DNA of 64,000 bases from Hysterangium stoloniferum (Eukaryota > Basidiomycota > Agaricomycetes > Hysterangiales > Hysterangiaceae): positions 62,001 through 126,000 of the forward strand of contig WHVD01000204.1 of assembly GCA_015178975.1 (NCBI GenBank), read 5' to 3'. Within the stretch, counting starts at the first letter, position 1. Each line of letters starts with the position of its first letter. The notes beneath the pieces are model-generated. The model had not been told where the DNA came from. It did no database searches and saw only the letters and a list, made by a program, of their open reading frames with translations. This document shows, piece by piece, positions 38,194 to 48,937 of the stretch. The position numbers were made by a program, and so were the translations under genes.

Positions 38194-39608
38194 GTACAGC
38201 GAAATAACATGTCCTTTTTTTCCCCCCGTTATTGTGTTTTGCTGTGGTGGTATACCTATTTGACATGTTTTTCGAACACTCTTCTGCCGGATTATTACAA
38301 TTTATTTCCGAATGGGATGAATTAGGCCTCTAACCTTTTGGGGTTGATTACGTGTCATTCGATCTCGTGATGTGTAGGAAATTGGGTACCTCACCACCTG
38401 ACCCATGTCTGCTAGAACAGTTACCAGCGTTAAGTATTTGAATTCGGAACATGTATGTCAATAGTGACGGGAATACAATAGTCATCCTGAAAGTATCCAA
38501 GCCAACTCCCGGATCATCAGGGAGAGTACCGGATCTTTCCTCCGCTGCAAGTCATATAACCTACTCGACGAAGTGTCGCTTTCTGCAAGCTTTTTACCTA
38601 ATGAGGAGTTCTCCGCGCAACTCAACGCAACGAAATACATCGCCAGTATAATTCAATGTGAGTGTAATTAGTCTATCTATAAACATGTGTTGACAGGTGA
38701 TTCAGATTGTCTTGGTTGTCACCCTGCTGGTGACGAACATAATGACGAAACGCGGACGCTTGAGGTTAAATGATAATCATAGTCAGACCTCGTAATAAGA
38801 ATGACTACAGTCAAAATGAATGAAATTCGGCGGCTCGCCGTGCGGAATAGTGCGCACTTCAGCCTCCGTAAGGCTGATGGGATCCTTTTCTGGGAAGCTG
38901 GTCTAACGGACTTGGCAGCAGTGTGAGGAAGGTAGGTGCCAACGTGGGTAAGCGTATAAAAATGGACAGAACTTTGTTGAGGAAGGAAAAATGATGCATC
39001 TCGGGGAACGCCGTACCACGAAAGTTTCACCGCCCCCTTTTCGGTACGGCTTCGTCTCGGCTGATCCAGACCCCAGCAACCGACGAATGTCGAGGTGTCA
39101 CCGTGATAGATATCAATCTTGCGTTTCCGGACGCGTGATATTTCATTTACTGCGCCAAATGAAACTTTTCCTTTCGAACTTGAGCCTGTGGTTGGTAACT
39201 TCCAGCGAACTTTCATGTTTCCCTTATTTAACCTGAAAAGGCATGTCGGCTAGTCTCGGTAGTTACCCGAGAATCGACGCTTGTGACGGCCGTTATAATT
39301 GCCTGATTAAAGAGACTTCGATATATCTAACTTAGCTACTAGTTTAAGGGATGGGTCTGTGGGGTCAGTAGGTGCCCCGAACCCTGTTCAAGCCGGCCCC
39401 ATCGTTCGGCCACAGGGCACTTTCCCACGAACCTTCGCAGCCTAATCCCTTTTTACCTCGTCAATTTTCCTGTTTGGAAAAAACAGGCGATCGATGGAGG
39501 AGGTCGCAGGCCATTTAGGAAACAGCTTTCTTCCCCCCTCCGTGTCCGTAGGAACTCGGGTAATTGGTATTACTCTGTTACACCTCTGGATCAACAGCAA
39601 CCATAGCC
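38194..39608. other. Intergenic between calcineurin A and the esterase-like gene
   Basis: 1.4 kb; a 165-codon antisense open frame (38719-39216) has no family features and is not called. Confidence 0.5.
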
Positions 39609-41504
39609 ATGTCGCCCTCAGTGCATTGTCCATCGCTCTCGACGACTTTCGTCGGCATTCAGCATAGTCTATCGGGTCCGGCGTGCCAAATTCACCAATA
39701 TCGTGGAATTAAATATGCCAGCATTCCTGGTCGTTTCCGTCGCTCGCAGCTTCATACCTCGTACACAAGGACCACCGACGCTAAAGCTCACGGGTGAGTG
39801 TCTAATTTTTCCAAACTGTAGGGCGGAAGGTTGACGTGATTACAGCCCCATAGCTCCACAAATAAAACGATTCAGGCCAGACGAATCGTCGTTCGGGTTA
39901 GTTCGCGAGGAGCCGTCGCCTTTAATACAAGACGAATTTGAATGTCTCAACCTCACCATCACCTCTCCGGGGCTCGAAGTCGCAAACGGTCCGCTTCCTG
40001 TGATGATTTGGATACATGGGTATGCTATTATTCCTTTGTATGCCACATAAACAAGCTCATATATACCCCTACCATCCTCCCCGTTGTGAAGTGGTGACAA
40101 TCTTCAGGATACTGGTAGCTCTTTGCTGTACGACGCCGGAAAATTAGTGAGGGCATCTATTGAATTGAGCCAGCCCATCATTGTTGTGGCCATTAAGTAT
40201 GCCTAAGCATTATTGTATTTGTGTTTGAACATCTACTGATCATTGTCATAGCTACCGACTGGGTCTGTTGGGATTCGCCGCCTCTGAAGATTTGGAAATG
40301 GAAAATCGCCGTTTAGGCGAGCAAGGCGTTGGCAACTATGGTAAGATGCCGCCTTTATCATACAACACGCCATAATGACGAAACCCCAGCGTTGTATGAT
40401 CAATTAAATGCTATTACCTGGGTTCGCAAACACATTGTCTCGTTCGGAGGGGACCCTTCCAATGTCACACTATTCGGTCAAGCCGCCGGAGCCGTCAATA
40501 TCCATTCATTGTTGATGTCGAGAGTAAACCATCACAAGCCCATCGCCGCTCGAGCTATCATCCAAAGCGGTGTTGTAAGCACTGCCTGTGTGCCAACCGT
40601 ATCATCACAGACATCTACACTCGCGCGGGTGATGTCAAGTCTAAATATCAGAAGTGTTGAAGAGCTTCGTCGTGTTCCAGTGGACCTTCTGATATCTCAT
40701 ACCGCTGCCTCGATGAGCGCCACAGATGATGGTATATTTTTCAGAGACGGTTGGCGTGAATGTCCTGTACCCGAGGGCGTCGACGGCCTAATTATTGGCG
40801 ACTGTGCATTCGAGTCTGCCCTATGGACGAATAGTGTGTCTCTGTGGTCGTCAGTAGGACTCGTTCGGCGTATTCGTGCCGTTATTCGCGGTGTTTACAA
40901 AGCCGATGCACTCCTACGGGCGTACAATATCTCGTTGACCGGCGAAGACGAGGATTCTCAGGACGCAGCTCTGAATTTCATCAACGACGCGTGTTTTGCC
41001 TGGCCAGCCGACAAAGTAGCACGAGGCACCCAAGGGCACGTATATCGCTATACCTTCGACCAGGAGAGTCCCTACACGTACACAGCACACCACGCCGTCG
41101 ACCTTTTGTACCTGTTCGACAACGCCCCAGCGCACATTCCCGCCCGTAAGGCGCATCCATTTGACAGTTCAGAATCAGACCTGGGCGATTCCGACTCGGA
41201 CGGCTTCGACTCGGACTATTTCGGCAGCTCCGACTTTGCATATAATGCCACTCGGGTTTGTCGAGCCATGCAGGAGCGGTGGATTGCTTTCGCGCACGGG
41301 GAGCATCCGTGGTCGCCGGAGAAATTGTATGTTTTCGGGCCCGAAGGCGAAATCGGGGAGAGGCATTTGGAGGATGAGTTGAGTGTCCGTCGGAGGTTGT
41401 GTGAGTGGCGACAGACACTTGAAATGCTTCCCCCGGAGCTAGTGCACAAGCTAGCCATTGAACTCAGCAATGGACCGCGAGTATCTCCGAGATCACACGT
41501 TTAA
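39609..41504 (+). pseudogene. Type B carboxylesterase-like gene lacking the nucleophile serine
   Basis: Alpha/beta-hydrolase of the carboxylesterase type B family. It starts MSPSVHCPSLSTTFVGIQHS, with the early block YRGIKYASIPGRFRRSQ. Then come PVMIWIHG, SSLLYDAGKLVRASIELSQP, IIVVAIN|YRLGLLGFAAS, NAITWVRKHIVSFGGDPSNV and the nucleophile-elbow position TLFGQAAGAVNIH. The usual GxSxG (GESAG) reads GQAAG, so the catalytic Ser is Ala. The His region (AHHAVDLLYLFDN) is kept. At the intron after WIHG (donor near 40019) no canonical splice choice keeps frame; a single lost G would explain it. All other introns join well and the rest is open to 41504. It is either a pseudoenzyme with an unusual splice or a young pseudogene. 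No signal peptide is evident. Confidence 0.8.
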
Positions 41505-42455
41505 GAACATTGATTGTTGATTGTGTTTATTTTCATTGGGAATCTACTTTTCATCATGTGACGCCATGCATTCGGCATTGTATTGTATTGTCATTGGTTA
41601 ATATGTTGACACTTGGGTGGTTTAAAAATCACTAGTTTGCATACACGTATTACGAGGGCCTTTTTTGACGTTCAGCTGATTATTCACCTCATCATTATAT
41701 CGCTACGTAACCTTTTAAGACTCTCACTCAAACAGTATCTACTATGTAGTAGCTAGTTAATATACTCGACGCGATCAAATCAATTCCTCTTGGAAGCCCA
41801 AATAATTTGTAATAACATAGGAGAAGTAGGGCGGCCATCTCTTAAGTCATAGGGCATATTAGTTAGTAAGCCATCAACTTGTCTTAAATATATAGCTGAG
41901 GATAGCCAATGGACAATGTAGACGATGTACGTAGTGCTCACAAGTTCAATACCAGTCCCCGACGTTGGTATTGTATTGTATTTTAACATCTTGATCCTCG
42001 AAGAGTTTGTCAGAAAGTCAAATTCACTGGATCCTTCTAATGACAGCCAGCTCTTGTCTGGTTCAGGTCGTCACTCCTCAGAGTCTCAGACCATCTCAGC
42101 TCGTTGGCACCACAACGAGGATATAAATATCGCATCAATATGCATACAGCTGGGGACCTTTCTGTTATATATTTTTTATCCCTATTTCTTTTGCACTCGT
42201 TTCCCACACTTCTCTTATATTGGGCATACACCTGCATGTGACTATCAACCCCTCACGATTAACATAGAATGTGCTTACTGTGAGAATATTTGGGCGCTAC
42301 TAGTCTTCTTCAGGTACAGCCACAAAGCCGCAGAAGGCCGAAAGAAGGCCTTTTTGTTCTCTTGTTTGCTTTGCGTATGAAACACCCTAACATGTCCTAT
42401 GTATTGTCACTTTTCTAACCACACTTTCTTTTGTTACTAGATAGCTGAAATACTA
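41505..42455. other. Intergenic DNA, no supportable gene
   Basis: 3' flank of the esterase-like gene; only short open frames. Confidence 0.5.
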
Positions 42456-42721
42456 CACACCGGGGTAACCACCCTCTCCAAAAAAATTTAGGACGTTTAG
42501 TAGAGCCCTATGTTATATAAACTCCAACAATCATCCATTGAATCGTTATAAGAGTTGAAATTGGCAAGGGATCTTTTGAGGACCAAAAGTTCGTTGAATT
42601 CTAAACCATGTTAGATCCTTAACCGATTTTAATTCGGTTATGGATCTTTATGGATCCAAAAGTTTTGCGGAGTTTATATAAGCCTCTACTGAGCGTCCTA
42701 ATAATTAGGCTTTTCCCGGTG
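42456..42721. mobile_element. MITE-like element with long terminal inverted repeats, about 266 bp
   Basis: The left arm begins CACACCGGGGTAACC and continues AGGACGTTTAGTAGAGCC and then TATATAAACTCC. The right arm, read in reverse, begins CACCGGGAAAAGCC and continues AGGACGCTCAGTAGAGGC and TATATAAACTCC. The arms match for about 75 bp with gaps and continue inward with CCAAAAGTT/AACTTTTGG. TA dinucleotides flank both ends (42454-42455 and 42722-42723), as for Tc1/mariner elements. There is no coding capacity, so it would be non-autonomous. Confidence 0.75.
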
Positions 42722-42748
42722 TACAAGCCGTCCTAGTTAGCTCAGCAC

Positions 42749-42890
42749 AGCTATTTGGCATTTACGGTGCAAATACTAGTACTGAGGTGAGATACTTGCT
42801 CTTGAACTTTATTTAGTTATTATCTTTTTATTTAGATAAATTAATAATACCAGCTATTTGGCATTCACCGTGCAAATGCTGAGTTATTAT
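42749..42890 (+). repeat. Direct repeat of about 27 bp, 102 bp apart
   Basis: CAGCTATTTGGCATTYACSG followed by TGCAAAT occurs at about 42749 and 42851, just right of the MITE. Origin unknown. Confidence 0.6.
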
Positions 42891-43370
42891 CTTGTATCTA
42901 GCACTCTTATTCTCACACATACACCCACATATGGCAGGTTTATAGACAATTGTATCGATAACATCTTTCAATTTTTTCAACCAGACCAAACCAATCGGGA
43001 CTTGACATGCTGCATACCGCCTTTTCTGTGTTTGCTCATATGGTATAAATGATATCTGGTTCACACGGCCGGTTGTTTTGTTATGATTGATTGCGCTGAA
43101 TATAATTATAGGGCAAACTTCAGAGTGTTGTACCTCGTGCATGCAGTTTTGAGTTCGCTAATCGCTCATCACAATTAGCATGTCCACTATTGATACTTCC
43201 TAACCACCAATTGAAGAAGAATGTTCATGAGTACAAATATTCAGTCTACGATCGAGCGAATAAATCTGGTCTGTGGGATGTGTGGAGGCGTATTGTCGCC
43301 GGTTGCATTTCATCGACGGGAAGCGTTTCCAGAGAGACCACTTCCGTTCAATATGATTCCCTATAATCTC

Positions 43371-43879
43371 TCAGGAGGATTTTACTCCTGTTCCCCTCAT
43401 CTTGTACCCCATCCTGTGCGGTGCGTGTTTAGAGAGCAGCCCTGGGGGGGTAGTGCTCATAAGAGTGCTGGTAAAGCTCTCTAAAGTTGTCAACTCACAT
43501 AGTATCTGGGCCTTCAAAATTTGCAATTCAGATATATAAAAAACGGGCACTTGAACGAGCACGAGAGCTAGCAATTTCTTCTGTAGCTGTTGCAGCTGAT
43601 TTTGCAGCGAAGCTATTTCACCTGATCCACCAGGAAGACTTGGAGGCTGTCCAGAGATCCAGAAAATGTCAATAAGAGACTCGTGATTCAAATTTAGATA
43701 CTCACTACGGATGGCACGGGTGTATCTAATGGGGCTTTGTAGTATGGGCTCGTGCAATCTTTCGGTATAGGATGCACAGATGCACCGGTAACTCCGCATG
43801 GGACCTGCATCGGGGATTTAGGTATCGCAAAGATGGGTATGGTAATGCTAATTAGGAGGAATAACTCCAAGAAAATCAT
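43371..43879 (-). CDS. Possible small secreted protein
   Basis: Two exons joined across a well-formed intron of about 59 nt (GTGAGT...GGACAG near 43707-43646) give about 150 residues. The first 18 residues, MIFLELFLLISITIPIFA, look like a signal peptide. A Pro-rich segment follows (APLDTPVPSV|PPSLPGG), then a Gln/Leu-rich coiled stretch (SLQNQLQQLQKKLLA) and a short basic tail. No family was recognised and it has few cysteines. It lies in repeat-rich DNA, so it could be a chance open frame. The in-frame splice and signal peptide are the only support. Confidence 0.4.
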
Positions 43880-43958
43880 CGCTTATATGCCGTATCGAGG
43901 GTGTTAAAGTGAAGTGAACGGCATGGCTTAGTGCTTTATATCTTGAACCCGCGCAAGT

Positions 43959-43970
43959 GCTCTGATACCA
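43959..43970 (-). other. Copia-type primer-binding-site match
   Basis: The minus strand reads TGGTATCAGAGC, the initiator-tRNA-Met complement used by many Copia elements. It is preceded by ..ACA as at an LTR end (LTR side at 43971 onward). No gag follows it, so it is at most a relic. Confidence 0.35.
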
Positions 43971-43979
43971 TGTTTGTCA

Positions 43980-44795
43980 TGGAAGGAGTATTTCTTAGCC
44001 CATTAACCACATAAGGAATTTTGCGAAGTATCCGAGTGCTGCATGATTTAGTATGGGCCGGCCCCAATGTGAGAATTGTATTAGTATACCCAGAAACAAA
44101 CGGGATCGGCCTCCCTTTGTCGCAATGTCAATATAAATTTGCTTTCCATTGCAGCACTGTGCATGTGGGGTTAATATCAGCAGATGCATTGTTCACTAGC
44201 GCGACATGGCCAGACTCGACAGCTGGTTGCGCGCCCTTATGTGCATCTGTCCGTTGTGGTTCCAAAATTTGTTGAGTATGGCGCTGTTCACTTAGTCACC
44301 ACTACTCACGACATTTTGGGGACCGTAGTCAATGTTCAAGCACCTTTCTAAATATATATACAATGATGTGATCTATTGTAGTTTAAGTTTCGCATATTAG
44401 AACAGATTGGATGTCGGACTCTAACTGGTTAGGTTTTGAATATTGAGGATATATGGAGGTACGTCAGCCAGGTTTGCACCGCTATAGTTATCTATGGCAG
44501 CCAGGTGTTCAATAGATGATGTAGTCTGTAAGCCTAGTGGCTTACGACATGCCGATTACCACAGACGCGCATAGTACTATTTCAGACAGATCATTTTACT
44601 TACCGTCATCATCGTATGTGGTACTCGCCGTTCTTGAGGAATACAGCTTGGTCCTATCAACGTCTGGACCGATGCCAATGCAAGGCTGCATTAGACAACA
44701 GCCTTTCATAGTTGAAGGCAGCTAAAGCTTCGAATAATGGGGCAGATTGGATTTCTGACCTTAAACGGTTACATGTTGAATATTGAACACCTGTT
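43980..44795. other. Unassigned repeat-like DNA
   Basis: Contains two imperfect copies of a block (CAGATTGGATKTC...GGTTA...TTGAATATTGA) at about 44402 and 44742. No gene is supported. Confidence 0.4.
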
Positions 44796-45473
44796 CTTCA
44801 CGGTATGTCCATCTGGCCGACGGATCAAATCGATGTAGATTTTCGTGCTTAGGGGACGGCTGGAAATGAGGAGCGAGTACAGGATCGTCATATACTGACT
44901 CCTGAAATAAATCCTATAAGTGGAGCTATCCATGCATGTTGCAGGTTTGTATACCTCCGTAGCAATGGCGTCCAGATCCACCGGATTAAGCTCGTGCCTT
45001 CTAAACAACACATCGATAAATCTTGGCACCCCCTTCGTCAAAGGAGCAAGGTCTGTCTTCCCTACGATCTCGATGGTCTTGACGAAGGACCTCCCCCTCT
45101 GTATGGACGCAGGCGTGGTCGTGGTCGGGGAGTCGTCACGGTCCTCTAGGACTGTTACTGAAGGTGAAGGCATCTGTTTTGACCGTAGGGGTAGGGGTAA
45201 TCACAGACCAGATGACAGAACGAAAATGGAGGCAAACGCTTCGTATTATAGTGATCATTAGCTATATCGTATTTTAGGAGGGGAATTTAATGGCAAAAAG
45301 ATAGAAGCACCGTACCATCTTCTTTCCAAGTGGCGCTATAGTTGACAGCTAGAACGACGGGTAAGCCTGAACCGCAATGTGAAGTTGATATCATCAGCAA
45401 ATGAGAGTCACATGAAGTCAGGGTGCAACGGCTGGAGAAGACTGTAATTCGATGTGAGATGGTGTGACATGTG
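44796..45473 (-). pseudogene. Truncated inverted duplicate of the MFS transporter 5' end
   Basis: On the minus strand this repeats the promoter, start and first exons of the MFS gene at 54238. From the ATG at 45173 it reads [40 protein letters not shown] and [12 protein letters not shown], then the same intron and second exon. Similarity stops at about 44796, at the exon-2 donor, and on the other side at about 45473. It differs from the intact copy by a few substitutions and small deletions (one codon near the start, 12 bp in the promoter). No membrane segment is included, so it cannot make a transporter. Confidence 0.88.
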
Positions 45474-45781
45474 ACATCATATGGACGAAGATCTGCTCGG
45501 CTAATGTTATCTAAAGCAACCGGATGTTCGGGTGTGAATAGCCAAATACGGTGATATTGTCTTATCGAGTGCGAGCTGCTAATAAATTATTTTCTTTTGA
45601 TGAGATAGCCCCATCTAGCATTGTATTTTATTTCCAGAATATCTGCCTTCAATAGAAGTCCTCTTGAAGGCTTTGACACTCGTATCCATGTCTGTATCTA
45701 ACTCCCAAGGAGCTCTTTGTGAAGCCAAAGTTGTCACTAGGACAGCTTCCCTCCAAATTCATATATGTAAGAAAAAAAGGT

Positions 45782-45855
45782 TGACACCAGCTGGATTTGC
45801 ACCAGTACCTTTTGGTCACTAGCCCTATCACTCTAAACCACTAAGCTATAGTGCC
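45782..45855 (-). tRNA. tRNA-like pseudogene or SINE head, Thr(AGU)-like
   Basis: The minus strand starts GGCACTATAGCTTAGTGG, with a perfect A box (TAGCTTAGTGG). A B-box-like GGTGCAAATCC follows, and the 3' arm TGGTGTC pairs with the 5' arm GGCACTA with two wobbles. A T-run directly follows (CCTTTTTTTCTT), like a Pol III terminator. The anticodon stem pairs poorly and the T stem has one mismatch, so it is probably not a working tRNA. Confidence 0.5.
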
Positions 45856-46446
45856 TCTACTGTTTCACTATACAGTTAGGTTATATGCTTAACTGATTTT
45901 AAAGACACCCACTATTGTGGGGGCACATGGATTTCCAAGCTGTATTCAACACTTCACTCCCACTCTCTGATGATTTGGAGGGCCTTTTACAGCACATTAG
46001 GGCACTAATGTCCATGACCAAGACTATGCTACAGCATACACTTGCTTGCATACTGTCTACCACTGGTTGCAAAATTTATCCCAGTCCCTGCTCCTGCTTC
46101 AGTTGGTATCTAGGCCACCATGGCTATGGATCTGTCAGTGTGTCTATTTTGCAAGGACCCTACTAAAATCCATGGGACTTGGCATTGTCCTATTGGTTAC
46201 ATGCCAGTAAAGTGACTGTTGTTGGTTTCTGGAGATGGCCAAAGGTCAACCATTGCCAAACCACCCTTGGGGCCTGAAGTTAATCATCAACCAGGAACAA
46301 GGTTCTATTTGGCAATCCATTCACTTTGTCAGTTCAACATTCTATGCTATTTTTTCAAGTATCCCCAGCGAAGCAGTCCCCCTCAGGTTGTGGTTGTTTG
46401 CAATTCTGTAAAACCTTCTGGTTGCACTTGAAGTTTCAGTATTTCA
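45856..46446 (+). other. Retroelement-like remnant, class uncertain
   Basis: A short plus-strand frame reads DLSVCLFCKDPTKIHGTWHC, which resembles a zinc-knuckle Cys/His pattern of a Gag. Flanks are broken by stops. This is weak evidence and no element can be defined. Confidence 0.3.
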
Positions 46447-46651
46447 TGTTAAGATCTAGCAAAGGGGGGCAAAAGGGATGATTTTCAGTGGGTCCCAAAA
46501 AGGTGAATTGTACTAGTTGGGAGGTCCAACTCTACAAGGCAAAGTGGAGCTTGGCTTCAATGTATGTATTGCACCCTCACATGAACTGTTAGGGTGCTCT
46601 GGGATTTCAAACAGAGTGGATAGTATGATAAGGACTAAAGACAACACTTAG
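46447..46651 (+). repeat. LTR fragment of the 50112-50852 family
   Basis: Starts TGTTAAGATCTAGCAAAGGG and follows the 50112 element through CTCTGGRATTTCAAACAGAG to CACTTAGCTCAATT, then diverges. It is truncated and has no target duplication. Confidence 0.85.
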
Positions 46652-47280
46652 CTCAATTCTCCTTTTGCTTTTCTAGGTATCTCTGGCCCCCCATCCTATA
46701 TCTCAAGACACTTACACCTCTGTCTACGATCCACTTCAGTGACACTTTGCATATGGGGATGAGAGTAGAAGAACACTGATAAGGGTCCCCTTCATTGGCC
46801 TCTGGTTCAAAGTGGTGGGGATGCCCTGTCAATACAAGAAGATAGGCCAGCTGCTCTAGAGGAGGCCAATTATGCAATACAGTTTCATATGCTACAGTAT
46901 CAGAATTCCCTGTTCACCATCCCACAGAGTCAGGTGTGAATCAGGATTCAATTGTGCCATTTACAACTGCATTCCTTGACACTGACATATTATTATTGGT
47001 TGTAATGGGCCTGGTGAGCTCAGGATCAATATTGTGGTCCTCATTGCCACTTGACATATCTTGATCAGTCTTCTGAGTTGGGACCTTGCTGTGACTGCAC
47101 AGTATAAAATATGTGGCTATCGCACAGAGTCAGAACAAGAGATGGCATCAAAATAGAATATTGACCTACATTATAATGCAGAGAAAACATCAAAGACAGC
47201 CACAGCTGATGAGCATGTTGCAAAGGAGTCCACCATGAGGTTGGGGAGGAGGACTAGCAAGTGTGAATGTTAGTAACACT

Positions 47281-47430
47281 GTGGTTGGTGATAGTGTGGT
47301 TGGTGATAGTGTGGTTGGTGATAGTGTGGTTGGTGATAGTGTGGTTGGTGATAGTGTGGTTGGTGATAGTGTGGTTGGTGATAGTGTGGTTGGTGATAGT
47401 GTGGTTGGTGACAGTGTGGTTGGTGACAGT
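47281..47430 (+). repeat. 15-bp minisatellite, 10 units
   Basis: Unit GTGGTTGGTGATAGT, eight units followed by two with GACAGT. The unit length is a multiple of three and would read VVGDS in one frame. Just upstream an open stretch resembles the basic linker of a Copia polyprotein (LGRRTSK), so the array may have grown inside a Copia relic. Confidence 0.95.
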
Positions 47431-47473
47431 GTGGTCAGGGGTACTGATGGCAGGATGGTGGAGGGTGGGGAAG

Positions 47474-48230
47474 TGTTAAGAACTGAAAACTGACTAATGT
47501 CAGTAGGCTGACAGGGACTGATTGGAAGGACTTGGCTTCAGCTTATGTGCTGCACCCTTGCAAGTAACCATCAGGTGTCCTTAAATTTCGGGTAGGCGAA
47601 GACTAGTCCTAATGAGTTCCTCATGGTGAGTTACTGATTGGAACTGAAGGATAAGTCGTGTGTCAGGCCGAGGGGTCGGAGGCCGAAGAGAAGGCGAGTG
47701 CATGCAGGTGGGGAGTGGGATACTTAGTGTAAGGCTTATGTATAGAGATGTATGTGGGTGTTCTGAGTCGATATTCTGATTGTCTAGTATCTACAACTAC
47801 AGCGGATTCATATACAAATTATTGGTGTCTAGAAAATACTAACTAAGGGAAGAGCAGAAACATTACTGACAAATAAAACTTGACTAGGAACTGGAAGGTT
47901 ACAATAAGTTCGGAGGCTGTGATTTAACTGAGAGCAGAATTACGAGAAAAGGAAATAGTCCACAGGTTACAAGTATATATGGGCATATGTGAAACATAGT
48001 GTAGAACAGATCATCATAATAAAAAGGGATGTATCAGAGTATAACTAGATAGTATGAGTATAATTTGATGGGGGCGTAAATGGGGTTTGATCGCCATGAA
48101 AGCATACATCAGTGTTGGGTGACCAACAGTTTCTGATGTGATGACTTGATCAATAACTTGAAATGTCGATAGGTGGCAATAACCTCAGGGGACTGTCGGG
48201 TTGTGACATGGTTGCGACACGGTCGTAACA
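47474..48230. mobile_element. Solo LTR, 757 bp, perfect target duplication GGAAG
   Basis: Starts TGTTAAGAACTGAAAACTG and ends GACACGGTCGTAACA. GGAAG lies at 47469-47473 and again at 48231-48235. The same family occurs at 58273-59133 and the two align along nearly their whole length. No internal region adjoins it. Confidence 0.95.
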
Positions 48231-48350
48231 GGAAGTTACAACAAGGTTGTGGGGGGCTGAATGACTGGGATCCTAACACCCATGACTCTTAGCATTTCAG
48301 CCCTCCAGTTGACTGAGCTAAGTGTTGTCTTTAGTTCATATTGTACTATC

Positions 48351-48782
48351 TGTTAGTAATCAAGTCTTCGCATAAACTGAAATCGGAATCGAACCTATAA
48401 TGATGAGTATATGTGCATATATGCGCATATATTGAAGTACCGTTAAAGGGGGAATAACTCCTAATTGCAAATTTCTCCTTAATGATGCAATCGACTAGAA
48501 ACTTCAAGTATCAAAATTTTCCCCTATTTACTCCCCTAATAACTCTCCTAAAATAATTAGAAAGTAGATAAAAAGTCGCGATATTTCACCATATACCTCA
48601 GTGAAGTTTACTCACTCACTCACTGAGGTATATGCGCAATCATTCATTATTATTCTATTACTTATTAAAATATCTTGTAGCTTCGCAAACAGGTACTATA
48701 ATATATAGTGAAGTTTACTCACTCACTCACTGAGCTTCGCAAACAGACTCTACCCTTCCGAAATCTTGTCTACTACTTAACA
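48351..48782. mobile_element. Solo LTR, 432 bp, perfect target duplication CTATC
   Basis: Starts TGTTAGTAATCAAGTCTTC and ends CTACTACTTAACA. CTATC flanks it at 48346-48350 and 48783-48787. It contains an internal direct repeat (AGTGAAGTTTACTCACTCAC at about 48600 and 48710). A truncated relative is at 7978-8175. Confidence 0.94.
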
Positions 48783-48937
48783 CTATCTACTCTGTTTGAA
48801 ATACCAGAGCACCTTAACAATTTGTATGAGGGCACAACACATACATAAATTGAAGCCAAGCTCCACCAGTGTTATAGAGTTGGACCTCCTGACTAGTATG
48901 ATCTCTATCATCAGCCCCCCAACATAGAGCCCCCCCC

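Noticed and set aside
38719..39216. 165-codon antisense open frame
   Set aside because: No family motif, and composition is unlike the neighbouring genes.
43971..44560. Complete minus-strand Copia LTR next to the primer-binding-site match
   Set aside because: No outer terminus, partner LTR or gag could be found.
44769..45173. Stand-alone 134-residue gene
   Set aside because: It is the truncated duplicate of the MFS gene; its apparent second half is intron read-through and shifted exon.
47281..47430. CRISPR-like regular repeat
   Set aside because: Units are directly abutting with no spacers, and the genome is fungal.
47263..47493. 76-codon open frame of VVGDS repeats
   Set aside because: It is produced by the 15-bp minisatellite; no start context, splice sites or family support.
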